DNA of 64,000 nt. Source: Neptunomonas japonica JAMM 1380. GTDB lineage: Bacteria > Pseudomonadota > Gammaproteobacteria > Pseudomonadales > Balneatricaceae. The stretch lies in contig NZ_AP014546.1 of NCBI RefSeq assembly GCF_016592555.1, positions 558,001 to 622,000 on the forward strand. Reading direction: 5' to 3'. Position 1 is the first letter of the stretch. The number at the start of each line of letters is the position of its first letter. A program made the translations under genes and the position numbers. Positions 10,410 to 22,415 of the stretch are shown piece by piece. The notes under the pieces are model-generated. The model had not been told where the DNA came from. It searched no databases and saw only the letters and a program-made list of their open reading frames with translations.

Positions 10410-11408
10410 ATGAAACTGAATTGGAAAATGTTAGCCGCAGTAACGCTTAGTTTTTGTGTGAATAGCGTTGCTTTGGGAGAAAGCGCTTCAGGTTACAGTG
10501 GCCACCCCGAAGCGGAAAAGTGGTTAAAGGAGATGGAATCTGAAGCATTTTCTGAAAGCTATTTACGCTCGGTTCTATCCGTGGCTATCAAGAAAGATTC
10601 AATACTAAAAGCGATGAACCGCCCTGCTGAAAAGCGTCTTGACTGGGGAGGGTATCGTAAACTCTTTGTGCAGCCTAAACGTATCACTCGTGGAGTCGAC
10701 TTTTGGAATAAACATGCAGAAACACTTCATCGAGCAGAACAAGTATATGGGGTTCCTGCAGAAGTGATTGTTTCAATTATTGGTATAGAGACTCATTATG
10801 GTCGCAATACCGGTAACTTTAGAGCGCTGGATGCTTTGGCAACGCTTGGTTTTGATTACCCGCGTCGCGCCACATTTTTTCAAAATCAGTTGAAAGATTT
10901 GTTGGTGTTAGCAAGAAATGAAAATATTGATGTTACACAGCTTAAAAGCTCCTATGCTGGTGCAATGGGGTACGGGCAGTTTATGCCATCTAGCTTTCTT
11001 GCCTATGCAGTAGATTTTGACCGTGATGGTAAAAAAGATTTATGGAACAACCCTGTAGATGCTATAGGTAGTGTGGCTAACTATTTCGTGAAACATGGTT
11101 GGGAGCCAAATGGGGTGGTTGTTTCTGCAGTTGCATTAGAGCATGCTCTGCCTGATGATTTTGTGAACACCGGTGAGAAGCCAGATCGTCCGCTGTCTGA
11201 ATGGAGAGCGTCAGGCATCAGTATTGATCAGAGCCATGAAGTACATTTGCCCGCTGTTTTATTACGTATGAAAGACCAAGATAAAGCCTCCTATTGGCTT
11301 GGTTATAATAATTATTATGTCATTACTCGTTATAACCGTAGCCGTTTGTATGCAATGGCAGTGCTACAATTGAGCGAAGAAATCAAAGCTAAGAAGCTCT
11401 CTAAGTAA
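10410..11408 (+). CDS. mltB: Lytic murein transglycosylase B
   Basis: MltB cleaves glycan strands, leaving 1,6-anhydro-muramic acid ends, in the periplasm. A Sec signal covers about residues 1-24; no convincing lipobox is seen, so this copy may be soluble rather than a lipoprotein. The catalytic glutamate is about residue 127 in IIGIETHYGRNTG, and the AMGYGQFMPSSF and DFDRDGKKDLWNN stretches are typical of the MltB/SltB1 family. It lies between rodA and rlpA in a cell-wall operon. Confidence 0.95.
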   Translation: MKLNWKMLAAVTLSFCVNSVALGESASGYSGHPEAEKWLKEMESEAFSESYLRSVLSVAIKKDSILKAMNRPAEKRLDWGGYRKLFVQPKRITRGVDFWNKHAETLHRAEQVYGVPAEVIVSIIGIETHYGRNTGNFRALDALATLGFDYPRRATFFQNQLKDLLVLARNENIDVTQLKSSYAGAMGYGQFMPSSFLAYAVDFDRDGKKDLWNNPVDAIGSVANYFVKHGWEPNGVVVSAVALEHALPDDFVNTGEKPDRPLSEWRASGISIDQSHEVHLPAVLLRMKDQDKASYWLGYNNYYVITRYNRSRLYAMAVLQLSEEIKAKKLSK

Positions 11409-11447
11409 GCGTCAGTTAAACGGTCTAGCAATAAAGGTTAGTGTTAA

Positions 11448-12323
11448 ATGAAAATTATGATGTTGGCGCTTTCTATCGCAGCCTTGTTGCTAAGTGGTTG
11501 TACGAGTACAAGTAAGCCTAGTAGTGGAAGCCGTTATAGTATTAAACATGATCACGGCCCCTCGGCTCCAGTGGACGTTTCGAATGTTCCTGATGCGGTA
11601 CCCAAGGTTGAGCCAAAAAGCCGTGGCGGCAATAAAAGTACCTATAAAGTGTTAGGGAAGCGCTATTCGGTACTGCCTGCAGCAGATGGTTATCGAGAAA
11701 TAGGTGGGGCCTCTTGGTATGGTAATAAATTTCATGGCCATTTGACCTCTAATGGCGAAACATATGATATGTATAAAATGACTGCTGCACATAAGTCGTT
11801 ACCGATCCCAACGTATGTGAAGGTAACTAATTTAAAGAATGGACGGCACGTCATCGTACGTGTAAATGATCGAGGCCCATTTCATAAAGGTCGAATTATA
11901 GATCTTTCTTATGCGGCAGCTTCAAAGTTAGGCATGTTGCGAAGCGGTACTGCTAGGGTTGAAGTAGAAGCTATCAACCCTGTTACTTGGAATGCGTCAA
12001 AAATAATTGTTTCAAGTGCCACTAAGGTAGCGCCATCTACGCTATCAAAACCACTAAGTACTGACGTAACAAGTAAAGGGGTGTTGGCTGCAGGGCGTTA
12101 TTTGCAAGTAGGGGCGTATTCGCTTGAGGCATCCGCTCGTAAAGTGGCTAGCCAATTAGATAGCGATTTTACAATGGGTACTCATGTTAATAGTTTAGAG
12201 CGAGCTAGCGGTAGCCTATATCGAGTTTTGTTGGGGCCTGTGGCTAACCGTGCTGAAGCAGATAATATGATTGAAAAGCTGACTCAAAGAGGGTTTCTAG
12301 GAGCGCATCTGGTAAACTTCTAA
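11448..12323 (+). CDS. rlpA: Septal-ring lytic transglycosylase RlpA
   Basis: An outer-membrane lipoprotein with lipobox LLLSGC (Cys 18). A double-psi beta-barrel domain (about 85-180; GGASWYGNKFHG, VRVNDRGPF, IIDLSYAAA) is followed by a C-terminal SPOR domain (about 218-291; GRYLQVGAYS, YRVLLGPV) that binds denuded glycan at division sites. In Pseudomonas RlpA cleaves stem-peptide-free glycan. The order mltB-rlpA-dacA is conserved. A strong ribosome site (AAAGG) lies 12-16 bases upstream of the ATG. Confidence 0.95.
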   Translation: MKIMMLALSIAALLLSGCTSTSKPSSGSRYSIKHDHGPSAPVDVSNVPDAVPKVEPKSRGGNKSTYKVLGKRYSVLPAADGYREIGGASWYGNKFHGHLTSNGETYDMYKMTAAHKSLPIPTYVKVTNLKNGRHVIVRVNDRGPFHKGRIIDLSYAAASKLGMLRSGTARVEVEAINPVTWNASKIIVSSATKVAPSTLSKPLSTDVTSKGVLAAGRYLQVGAYSLEASARKVASQLDSDFTMGTHVNSLERASGSLYRVLLGPVANRAEADNMIEKLTQRGFLGAHLVNF

Positions 12324-12427
12324 ATTAACGTGATATACCTCTATAAAATATAAAGTTGAGTAGAACTAAATCTTAGTATTAACGTCTACTCTCGAAATAA
12401 ATTAGCATACCTATCCAGGAACTTACT

Positions 12428-13585
12428 GTGCAGAGACTGCGAACAGCCTTTTTAACTTTTCTATTCCTTTTTCTAAGTGTTGGACACCTACAAGCAGCGA
12501 CTGCCTTGATTCCTTCTGCACCACAGATTTCGGCAACCTCATATTTAGTGATGGATGCTGATACTGGGAAGTTAATCCTATCCAGTCGATCTGATGAGCG
12601 CTTTGCGCCGGCAAGCTTAACTAAAATGATGACCAGTTATCTTGTTGAGTATGAACTGGATAAAGGGAATATTAGTAAGGATGATCTAGTACTGGTCAGT
12701 GAAAAAGCTTGGAGAACCCCGGGCTCAAGAATGTTTATCAAAGAAGGGACGCAGGTTAAGTTAGATGATCTGTTAAAGGGCATTATTATCCAATCGGGTA
12801 ACGATGCCTCAGTTGCCGTTGCTGAGCATATTGCAGGAAGTGAGTCTGCTTTTGCCGACTTGATGAACCAGCATGCCAAACTACTAGGTATGAATAATAC
12901 CCATTTTAATAATGCTACAGGCTTGCCAGCTGAAGGTCACTTCTCAACAGCGAAAGATTTGGCTATCTTAGCAAAAGCAATTATTCAGAAGTTTCCTGAG
13001 CATTATGGTGTGTACTCTGAAAAATATTTTACTTATAACAATATCCGTCAGCCAAATCGTAACAAACTGCTGTGGCGTGACCGCACTGTTGATGGCATAA
13101 AAACAGGCCATACGGACGAAGCGGGATACTGCTTAGTTGCCTCAGCTAAACGTGATGGTATGCGTTTGATATCTGTTGTTATGGGTACAAGTAGTGAAGA
13201 AGCAAGAGCGCAAGAAAGCCAAAAAGTATTGGCTTATGCATTTCGCTACTTCCGTACGCACAAGCTGTATGGGGCTGATGAGATTCTTAGCACCGCGAAA
13301 GTATGGGGCGGTATTCAGGATCAGGTTCGTTTAGGCCTTGATGAGTCATTAGCTGTCACAATCCCTAGAGGACAAGCTGACCAGCTCAATGCAACGATGG
13401 ATGTCGATAAGGTCATTAAAGCGCCTGTTGTTAAGGGGCAGGAATACGGTGCAGTACGTGTTACTTTAAATGGCGAAGATGTTGTTAGGGTGCCTCTTGT
13501 TGCTATGGAAAATGTAGAGGAAGGTGGCATATTGAAGCAAATATGGCATACCATTATGTTATTCTTTATGAGCTTGATTAGCTGA
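12428..13585 (+). CDS. dacA: D-alanyl-D-alanine carboxypeptidase (PBP5/6 type)
   Basis: Removes the terminal D-alanine from pentapeptide stems, trimming new peptidoglycan. Signal peptide about 1-23; active-site motifs are SxxK at S63-K66 (ASLTKMM), SGN at 123-125 and KTG at 225-227. A beta-sandwich domain follows, and the end (ILKQIWHTIMLFFMSLIS) is the amphipathic membrane anchor. The GTG start is supported by AGGA at 12417-12420, seven bases upstream. The 104-base gap before it could hold its own promoter. Two terminator-like hairpins follow. Confidence 0.96.
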   Translation: MQRLRTAFLTFLFLFLSVGHLQAATALIPSAPQISATSYLVMDADTGKLILSSRSDERFAPASLTKMMTSYLVEYELDKGNISKDDLVLVSEKAWRTPGSRMFIKEGTQVKLDDLLKGIIIQSGNDASVAVAEHIAGSESAFADLMNQHAKLLGMNNTHFNNATGLPAEGHFSTAKDLAILAKAIIQKFPEHYGVYSEKYFTYNNIRQPNRNKLLWRDRTVDGIKTGHTDEAGYCLVASAKRDGMRLISVVMGTSSEEARAQESQKVLAYAFRYFRTHKLYGADEILSTAKVWGGIQDQVRLGLDESLAVTIPRGQADQLNATMDVDKVIKAPVVKGQEYGAVRVTLNGEDVVRVPLVAMENVEEGGILKQIWHTIMLFFMSLIS

Positions 13586-13598
13586 TAGTTGGTTAGCT

Positions 13599-13625
13599 GC
13601 TAACTCTGTTTTGAGTTGGCTTTTT
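13599..13625 (+). terminator. Intrinsic terminator after dacA (first)
   Basis: GCTAACTC pairs with GAGTTGGC (8 bp, one G-T wobble) around a 6-base loop, followed by five T. It lies 14 bases after the dacA stop and fits a rho-independent terminator for the cell-wall operon. Confidence 0.75.
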
Positions 13626-13630
13626 ACATG

Positions 13631-13662
13631 AGCTCACATTTTTGATGTGAGCTTTTGTGTTT
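13631..13662 (+). terminator. Intrinsic terminator after dacA (second, tandem)
   Basis: AGCTCACA (13631-13638) and TGTGAGCT (13646-13653) form a perfect 8-bp stem with a 7-base loop, followed by TTTGTGTTTT. It sits immediately behind the first terminator, making a tandem pair that isolates dacA from the aminotransferase gene just downstream. Confidence 0.75.
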
Positions 13663-13670
13663 TGGTGACA

Positions 13671-14525
13671 ATGGATACAGTGTATTTAAATGGGGAGTAT
13701 ATCCCTGCTGATCAAGCCACAGTGTCAGTATTTGATCGTGGCTTCTTATTCAGCGACAGTGTTTATGAGGTGATTCCCTTTTATCAGGGAGTAGGCTTTA
13801 GGCTTGAAGAGCACTTACAGCGTTTAGAGCATAGCTTGCGCGCATTGCGTATTGACCTGAAGTTTGACTGGGTTGCTACGTTAAGCCGCCTTGTTGAATT
13901 AAACGGTGGCGGTAATCTGTCTGTTTACCTTCAAGTAACACGTGGTAGTGCTGGCAAGCGTGTTCACGCTATTGACCACCACTTGAGGCCTACCGTGTTT
14001 GCATGTTGCCAGCCGATTCGTGATGTTTATCAAGAAGGTGCTGACAAGGTTGAAGGTATAAAGGTTATTGTAACAGCAGACCTTCGTTGGCACCGATGTG
14101 ATATCAAGTCGACTTGTTTATTGCCTAATATTCTAGTCTTGCAGCAGGCCCGTGAGTTGGGTGCTCAAGAAGCGATATTGCAGCGTGATGGAGCATTGAC
14201 CGAAGGGGCAAGTTGTAACTTCTTTATTGTCGAGCAGGGGGTTCTATATACACCCCCCATTGGAACAGAGATATTGAGTGGTACAACTCGTGCGCTTATT
14301 TTAGAGTTGGCTGATCAAAATGGTATTCCACGCCAAGAAGCGAAAATTGATTATCAACGACTTATCCAGGCAGATGAAGTCTGGATTTCGAGTTCAACAA
14401 GAGCCATTGTACCTGTAGTACAGATAGATGATTATGTGGTTGGAGATGGCCAAAATGGTCTTCTTTGGCAGCGTATGTTTGAAATTTTTACTCGTTATCA
14501 GCATCAATTGATGACGGGGGAGTAA
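13671..14525 (+). CDS. Class IV (D-amino-acid type) aminotransferase
   Basis: A PLP enzyme of fold type IV, most like D-amino-acid aminotransferase, which interconverts D-alanine and D-glutamate with 2-oxo acids. Seen: VSVFDRGFLFSDSVYEVIP near the N terminus, the PLP lysine at about residue 146 (CDIKSTCLLPNIL), and EGASCNFFIV then SGTTRALIL binding the cofactor phosphate. An upstream in-frame GTG falls inside the terminator at 13647, so ATG 13671 (284 residues) is preferred. Its place between dacA and ybeD-lipB-lipA suggests use of released D-alanine, but branched-chain aminotransferase or aminodeoxychorismate lyase activity cannot be excluded. Confidence 0.85.
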   Translation: MDTVYLNGEYIPADQATVSVFDRGFLFSDSVYEVIPFYQGVGFRLEEHLQRLEHSLRALRIDLKFDWVATLSRLVELNGGGNLSVYLQVTRGSAGKRVHAIDHHLRPTVFACCQPIRDVYQEGADKVEGIKVIVTADLRWHRCDIKSTCLLPNILVLQQARELGAQEAILQRDGALTEGASCNFFIVEQGVLYTPPIGTEILSGTTRALILELADQNGIPRQEAKIDYQRLIQADEVWISSSTRAIVPVVQIDDYVVGDGQNGLLWQRMFEIFTRYQHQLMTGE

Positions 14526-14528
14526 TTT

Positions 14529-14834
14529 ATGAGTCAAGAGCAGTCACCAAAAGTACAAGCAGCAACACAAGCACAACCTCCAAAAATTGAATTTCCTTGT
14601 CCGGATTACCCGATTAAAGTCGTTGGTAAAAATGCCGATGATTTTCAGTCGTTTGTCGTTGAAGTAATGAGGGTCCATGTGCCCGATTTGGACGAAAGCC
14701 GAATTACTATTCAAGATAGTAAAAAAGGAACATTCCGGTCGATCAGAATGTTTATTACGGCGACAGGGGAAGGGCAACTTAAAAGCTTACACGAAGAATT
14801 AATTGCTTCAGATCGCGTGCATATAGTGATCTGA
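14529..14834 (+). CDS. ybeD: UPF0250/DUF493 family protein YbeD
   Basis: A 101-residue ferredoxin-fold protein of the YbeD family; its function is not firmly known, though it resembles small ACT-like regulatory domains and nearly always sits beside lipB. Seen: [20 protein letters not shown] at the start of the fold and the C-terminal [11 protein letters not shown]. The N-terminal ~20 residues are Gln/Ala-rich and probably disordered. The stop overlaps lipB by one base. Confidence 0.92.
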   Translation: MSQEQSPKVQAATQAQPPKIEFPCPDYPIKVVGKNADDFQSFVVEVMRVHVPDLDESRITIQDSKKGTFRSIRMFITATGEGQLKSLHEELIASDRVHIVI

Positions 14835-15490
14835 TGAGTAGCGATAATAAGTTAGTTATTCGTGATCTCGGTATTCAGCCATATGAGCCTATATGGCAAA
14901 AGATGCAGGCTTTTACTGATCAGCGAGATTCAGAAACGTATGATGAGATATGGGTTCTTCAGCATGAGCCAGTATTTACACAAGGTCAGGCTGGTAAAGA
15001 GGAGCATCTGCTCGTTACAGGTGATATCCCTGTAGTGAAAGTCGATAGAGGCGGCCAAGTCACTTACCATGGTCCTGGGCAGTTAGTTATTTATCTGCTG
15101 TTAGATCTTCGCAGAAATAAGCTCGGTGTGCGTGATGTTGTGACTCTTATGGAAGTAGGCGTCATCAAAACATTGCAGCACTTTGGTGTAGAAGCTTATG
15201 CAAAAGCGGATGCACCAGGTGTTTATGTTAATCAAGCAAAAATAGCCTCGCTTGGCTTACGTGTTCGACGTGGTTGCACATTTCATGGTCTTGCTTTAAA
15301 TCTGAATATGGATTTGGAGCCCTTTTTAAGAATTAACCCGTGCGGCTATGCTGGCATGCAAATGACACAACTATGCTCTTTAGTCGCTGATGCCGATCCG
15401 CATCAAGCAACCCAATGGCTTGTGAATTACTTGACTAAAGAAATAGGTTATAATTTCATATCACATCAAACTTCCTTGGACTCACAATAA
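14834..15490 (+). CDS. lipB: Octanoyl-[acyl-carrier-protein]:protein octanoyltransferase
   Basis: LipB moves octanoate from acyl carrier protein to the lipoyl domains of oxo-acid dehydrogenases and the glycine cleavage H protein. Family motifs: [15 protein letters not shown] (binding pocket with conserved His), [21 protein letters not shown], and the catalytic cysteine in [14 protein letters not shown]. Length (218 residues) is usual. It overlaps ybeD by one base and precedes lipA by one, so the three are co-translated. Confidence 0.96.
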   Translation: MSSDNKLVIRDLGIQPYEPIWQKMQAFTDQRDSETYDEIWVLQHEPVFTQGQAGKEEHLLVTGDIPVVKVDRGGQVTYHGPGQLVIYLLLDLRRNKLGVRDVVTLMEVGVIKTLQHFGVEAYAKADAPGVYVNQAKIASLGLRVRRGCTFHGLALNLNMDLEPFLRINPCGYAGMQMTQLCSLVADADPHQATQWLVNYLTKEIGYNFISHQTSLDSQ

Positions 15491-15491
15491 A

Positions 15492-16475
15492 ATGGCGAAC
15501 AGTTCCGATAAAGCCTCTTCAGTAGTGAAGGTGGAACAGGGTGTTAAATTACGTGGTGCTGAAAAAATGGCACGTATCCCTATCAAAGTAATCCCGACAG
15601 AAAAGGATGAAATGCTTCGTAAGCCTTCATGGTTACGCGTTCGCATGGGGTCGAGCAAGGAAGTTCAAAGAATTAAAGAAAAGCTGCGTCACCATAAACT
15701 ATCTTCAGTTTGTGAAGAAGCTAGTTGCCCGAACCTTGGTGAGTGTTTCACGAATGGCACCGCTACTTTTATGGTCATGGGTGATATTTGCACGCGACGC
15801 TGCCCATTTTGTGATGTTGCGCACGGCCGCCCAAATGCTTTGGCCGAAAACGAACCTAGAGAGTTAGCAGAAGCTATTACAGATATGGGATTGCGCTATG
15901 TAGTTATCACATCTGTAGATCGTGATGATCTACGTGATGGTGGTGCTCAACATATTGCAAACTGTATTTCTGAAACCCGCCAGCGCTCGACAACTATTCA
16001 AGTAGAAACATTAGTGCCTGACTTTCGTGGTCGTATGGAAGTGGCATTGGATATTCTTAGTCAGACACCTCCTGATGTATTTAACCACAATCTTGAAACA
16101 GTGCCTCGCTTGTACCGTAAAGTGCGTCCTGGTGCAGACTATCAGTGGTCGCTTGATCTATTGAAGGGTTTTAAAGAAAAGTGCCCTGACATTCGTACTA
16201 AATCTGGGTTGATGGTCGGTGTAGGTGAAACCAATGACGAGATTATTGAGGTCTTAAAAGATCTGCGTGCTCATAATGTCAATATGCTGACAATTGGTCA
16301 GTACTTGCAGCCGAGCCGTAATCACTTGCCGGTAGATCGTTTTGTGACGCCAGAAGAGTTTGATGAGTTTGCGCGTGTAGCCAAGGAGTTAGGCTTTAGC
16401 CATGTTGCTAGTGGCCCATTAGTTCGCTCTTCTTATCATGCAGACTTGCAAGCCCAGGGTGAAAAGGTCGGTTAA
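15492..16475 (+). CDS. lipA: Lipoyl synthase
   Basis: A radical-SAM enzyme that inserts two sulfurs into protein-bound octanoate. Two 4Fe-4S clusters are visible: the auxiliary cluster motif [12 protein letters not shown] and the radical-[12 protein letters not shown]. The C-terminal RSSYHA supplies the serine ligand of the sacrificed cluster. At 327 residues it is typical. It completes the ybeD-lipB-lipA operon and is followed by a clear terminator. Confidence 0.97.
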   Translation: MANSSDKASSVVKVEQGVKLRGAEKMARIPIKVIPTEKDEMLRKPSWLRVRMGSSKEVQRIKEKLRHHKLSSVCEEASCPNLGECFTNGTATFMVMGDICTRRCPFCDVAHGRPNALAENEPRELAEAITDMGLRYVVITSVDRDDLRDGGAQHIANCISETRQRSTTIQVETLVPDFRGRMEVALDILSQTPPDVFNHNLETVPRLYRKVRPGADYQWSLDLLKGFKEKCPDIRTKSGLMVGVGETNDEIIEVLKDLRAHNVNMLTIGQYLQPSRNHLPVDRFVTPEEFDEFARVAKELGFSHVASGPLVRSSYHADLQAQGEKVG

Positions 16476-16511
16476 AGCAGTCGATTCAATCGTCTGTAGC
16501 CATGAACATAT

Positions 16512-16542
16512 AACAGGTACTGCTAAGTAGTATCTGTTTTTT
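16512..16542 (+). terminator. Intrinsic terminator after lipA
   Basis: ACAGGTACTGC (16513-16523) pairs with GTAGTATCTGT (16527-16537), 11 bp with two G-T wobbles and a 3-base loop, followed by five more T. It ends the lipoate operon. Confidence 0.8.
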
Positions 16543-16641
16543 ACTCAATTTTTCTGCTCCTCTAATAAACCAAAATGAAGCACTTTCTATAGTGGTATTT
16601 ACTGATATAATTATATTAGTAAATTCTTATGTGGAGGTGTT

Positions 16642-17082
16642 ATGTCTGTTACTAAAACAGTTCGTGTTGAAGCTCAAATGGGTGACTCTTTTCGTGTTCA
16701 ATCTGATATACGTGGTCACAAAGTTATTATTGATCAGCCCGCTGCAGGTGGCGGTACTGATGAAGGCCCAACTCCTCTAGAGTATTTTCTTTTTTCTTTG
16801 GCTGGGTGTGTTGCAACTATTGGGCGCATTGCAGCTAAACAGCAAAAGATTGATCTACATAGCTTTTCAGTGTCTGTAGAGGCTGATTATGACCCAGCAG
16901 GCTTATTAGGGAAGCAAACAGATAACCGTTCTGGTTTTCAGGTGGTGCGTGTTACTGCAGAGATTGAAGCAGAATTATCATCAGCTGAAAAACAAGCTTT
17001 TCTTGATGAGGTCTGTGATCGTTGCCCGTTGCATGACAATATTAAACTGGCGACTGAGGTAGTGCATACGCTAGCCGAATAA
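16642..17082 (+). CDS. OsmC/Ohr family redox protein (YhfA-like)
   Basis: A 146-residue single-domain OsmC-type protein. Family members use two cysteines to reduce organic peroxides; here they are in FSLAGCVATIGRIAA (central helix) and in CDRCPLHDNIKL. The CxxCP arrangement and the short N terminus are closer to the YhfA-like subgroup than to Ohr, so a peroxidase role is probable rather than proven. A strong GGAGGTG ribosome site precedes ATG 16642. It is a stand-alone gene, convergent with the cytochrome gene. Confidence 0.85.
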   Translation: MSVTKTVRVEAQMGDSFRVQSDIRGHKVIIDQPAAGGGTDEGPTPLEYFLFSLAGCVATIGRIAAKQQKIDLHSFSVSVEADYDPAGLLGKQTDNRSGFQVVRVTAEIEAELSSAEKQAFLDEVCDRCPLHDNIKLATEVVHTLAE

Positions 17083-17090
17083 AGTGTGTT

Positions 17091-17120
17091 AGGTCGGAGT
17101 TGCTTACTCTGACCTATTAT
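17091..17120. terminator. Bidirectional hairpin between convergent genes
   Basis: AGGTCGGAGT and ACTCTGACCT form a 10-bp stem (one wobble) with a 5-base loop, followed by ATTATTT on the plus strand. It lies between the OsmC-like gene and the cytochrome gene and overlaps the cytochrome stop. Confidence 0.65.
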
Positions 17121-17454
17121 TTCTCGGATTCTTTGGGTTTTTCTGGATTTTTACTACATACTTTGCAATTGCGTCTGCTTGCTTATCGGATAATTGAGTG
17201 AATACCGGCATTTGATGCCCCATGCTGTAGCCATGTTTAATCATTAGAACAATTTCATAGCTAGTCATTTTCTCACGGTTTTCAGGTAAGTACTCATACA
17301 TGGCACCAACGCCATTTTTAATATGGCATTGCATACAATAGTAGCTGTAGAGTTGATCGCCTTGTTTTAGTTGCAAAGGGTTTTCTTCAGCGCAGCCCGA
17401 TAAAATAAGGCTTGAAAGGAGCAGAGAATAGACCTGAGCAGCAAAGTTCTTCAA
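17104..17454 (-). CDS. Small membrane-anchored c-type cytochrome (class I)
   Basis: A 116-residue lipoprotein-type monohaem cytochrome c. The signal ends at lipobox LILSGC; the haem site CMQCH follows at about residue 40-44, and the distal methionine is probably in YSMGHQMPVF, with the closing helix LSDKQADAIAKYVVKI. This layout is that of electron-carrier cytochromes c5/c551-like. No oxidase or reductase gene adjoins it, so its partner is unknown. Confidence 0.85.
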   Translation of the reverse strand: MKNFAAQVYSLLLSSLILSGCAEENPLQLKQGDQLYSYYCMQCHIKNGVGAMYEYLPENREKMTSYEIVLMIKHGYSMGHQMPVFTQLSDKQADAIAKYVVKIQKNPKNPRNNRSE

Positions 17455-17520
17455 TGATGGTTCCGGCTTGTTGAGGTGCTGTATGTCAGTATAGTTTATT
17501 CGCTACTTAAAAGTAGAGCG

Positions 17521-18549
17521 TTAGGGAAGCGAGGTGAGTTGAAGGCGTGTGCCGGATAGTGTAATCGTAATATCCGATAACATTAACCAAGGAGAGCCTG
17601 TAGCCATACCTTTTATAACCTTGTCTAGCTGTTGGCTAGTTTTTAAAAGGTTTTCTAATGTGGTTAAGCTCAGCCGCTTAGCGCAACGGTGTAGAGCCTG
17701 TTTTCTTTTACCCCAAATACGCTCTTTTTGGCAAATAGTGTCATAAGCTAAACCGCGTTCCAAGCCTTGGCTAATCGCATATAACGTTCTGATTTCTCTC
17801 GTTAATGCCCACAAAACAATAGGAGGCTCAACTCCTTCTTGGCGCAATACGTTTAGAATTTTGATACATCGCTCACTTTGCCCTAAAGCTATGGTATCCA
17901 TAAGACCATAAACATCGTAGCGTGAGTTGTCAGATACGGCATCGACTATTTGTTCAGCTGTTAAGACCCCTTCGGGGTGGAGCAGATGAAGCTTGTCGAG
18001 TTCTTGTTTTGCAGCTAATAGGTTACCTTCGACACGATCACAAAGTAACTGTACCGCGCTATCATCAAGCTGCATTTTTTTACTGTTAGCACGGTGCCTT
18101 ATCCATCCGGGGAGTTGATTTATTTCAACGGGCCAGATTTCTACACAGACGCCTTTTTGCTCAATTGCTTTATGCCATGCGGATTTTTTTGCACCAGCAT
18201 CCAGTTTGTCAGCAATAATTAGCAGGATGTTTTCAGGAGGAGCATGAGCGATATACTCCTGAATAATATCGCTGGCAGCTTTATTAACTTTATGGCTGCC
18301 GAGCCGGATTTCGATGAGTTTCTGCTCAGCAAAAAGGGAGAGGGCATTAGCGCATTCCAGTAAGTATTCCCATTTGAACTGCCCCTCAACATGTAATACT
18401 TCACGCTCGCTAAAGCCTTTTTGGCGAAATGCGCTGCGTAATTGATCGCAGCACTCAGCACTGATCAGCGGCTCGTCTCCTGATATCAGGTAGACAGGAG
18501 CATGTGGTTGTTGCAAATGCCCTGTAAGCTGTTCGACAGAAAGTTTCAT
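17521..18549 (-). CDS. holA: DNA polymerase III delta subunit
   Basis: HolA is the clamp-opening wrench of the replicase clamp loader. It has 342 residues with the family N terminus (VYLISGDEPLISAECCDQLR), a degenerate AAA+ core and a C-terminal collar region. It follows lptE by 17 bases in the conserved leuS-lptE-holA order; in E. coli nadD comes next, but here nadD lies in the block 11 kb away. Confidence 0.95.
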   Translation of the reverse strand: MKLSVEQLTGHLQQPHAPVYLISGDEPLISAECCDQLRSAFRQKGFSEREVLHVEGQFKWEYLLECANALSLFAEQKLIEIRLGSHKVNKAASDIIQEYIAHAPPENILLIIADKLDAGAKKSAWHKAIEQKGVCVEIWPVEINQLPGWIRHRANSKKMQLDDSAVQLLCDRVEGNLLAAKQELDKLHLLHPEGVLTAEQIVDAVSDNSRYDVYGLMDTIALGQSERCIKILNVLRQEGVEPPIVLWALTREIRTLYAISQGLERGLAYDTICQKERIWGKRKQALHRCAKRLSLTTLENLLKTSQQLDKVIKGMATGSPWLMLSDITITLSGTRLQLTSLP

Positions 18550-18566
18550 ATAGCTACCTCGTTGCG

Positions 18567-19067
18567 TTAGCGTGTTTGTGCAACGAATTGACGTACTACA
18601 CGTTCAGAAAGCGATTGCCACATTTCAAATCGAATTTCTTTTTCGAGTGTATAGCTGGCAGTAGCGGCATCTGCATCATAGTCATAAATGCGTTCAATGC
18701 GAGCAACTAGGGGGCCAGAGATAGATTTGCCTTCAGTGTTTAGTACTTCAAATTTCACTAGCATCAGAAGCTCATATTCATCAACATTCGCTTTACGGTC
18801 TAATGTGATTGAGCGGCGATTCTCTTTAACTTTCTTGATGTCTAGTTGGTAAGGTGCAGTACCCAGCAGGGCGATACCCTGCTGGTCGAGTGTGCGCTTA
18901 AGTGCTTGTTCAAACGCTGTCGGAGTGCCGCTTTTTAACATTAATGTCACTAATCTGGATGACTCCGGAATATCTGCAGAGCCGCGTAACTTAAAGCCGC
19001 AACCTGATATTAGAAGAGTAGCCAGCATAAGGCACATAAACTTGCATAAAAAACGGTAACTGGTCAT
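18567..19067 (-). CDS. lptE: LPS-assembly lipoprotein LptE
   Basis: LptE plugs the LptD barrel that places lipopolysaccharide in the outer leaflet. A signal peptide ends at lipobox LLISGC, followed at once by the family hallmark GFKLRG. Length 166 residues is normal. The beta-alpha fold is supported by RSITLDRKANVDEYELLM and the C-terminal SLSERVVRQFVAQ. It lies between leuS and holA on one transcript. Confidence 0.94.
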   Translation of the reverse strand: MTSYRFLCKFMCLMLATLLISGCGFKLRGSADIPESSRLVTLMLKSGTPTAFEQALKRTLDQQGIALLGTAPYQLDIKKVKENRRSITLDRKANVDEYELLMLVKFEVLNTEGKSISGPLVARIERIYDYDADAATASYTLEKEIRFEMWQSLSERVVRQFVAQTR

Positions 19068-19085
19068 CTGTTTGGAAACTCCTTT

Positions 19086-21821
<2,736 letters not shown>

Positions 21822-21838
21822 TCAGGCCGGAGTTGAAA

Positions 21839-22381
21839 ATGGATAATAAATCAAAAAAAATGCCAGAAAATAAACAGGACGTGTCAAGTTTATATAATCG
21901 TGTTTTGGATCGTTTAGCCGACACGTTAGAAAGCGCCGAACATCGTTCGTGGGATTACCTACAAGAAAAAATAGAAGAAGCGGTAGAATTGGAGCTAACT
22001 GCTGAAGAGATGACACGAGATGAGATGGACCTGCTCAGTGCTTATGTAAAGCGAGACCTCAAACAGTTGGGTTATTATGCGCATGAAACAGGTGAGGGAA
22101 TTGCTGCCTGGTTACATTTTGACTTGAATATTCTTGAAAGCACGCTAGTGAAAAAGCTAGTTGCTCTTGCTGACCAGACTAGGGTTGAGCAGGAAAGGTT
22201 AAGAGAGCAGCTAGCCAATGAGAATGATGAGTATATGGCAGGGGAGATTGCTGCTGTAGGTACGTTTCAATGCCAGAAATGTAAGAAGCAGCTGCAACTT
22301 AGGCAAACTAGCCTGATTCAGCCGTGTGAGACGTGCGGTTCAGAGCACTTTAAACGCATATCTAGTCCGTGGAATCAGTAA
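21839..22381 (+). CDS. Zinc-ribbon protein of the DUF1451/YbeL family
   Basis: A 180-residue cytoplasmic protein of unknown function. It begins with a charged helical region rich in Glu/Lys (probable coiled coil, about 10-130) and ends in a zinc ribbon with CQKC and CETC pairs. This layout matches E. coli YbeL, which also lies near leuS. ATG 21839 is chosen because GGAG at 21829-21832 is six bases upstream; a TTG at 21833 is less likely. Confidence 0.85.
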   Translation: MDNKSKKMPENKQDVSSLYNRVLDRLADTLESAEHRSWDYLQEKIEEAVELELTAEEMTRDEMDLLSAYVKRDLKQLGYYAHETGEGIAAWLHFDLNILESTLVKKLVALADQTRVEQERLREQLANENDEYMAGEIAAVGTFQCQKCKKQLQLRQTSLIQPCETCGSEHFKRISSPWNQ

Positions 22382-22415
22382 GCTAGCTGCTGGATACTAA
22401 CGGGCGAATAACTAT

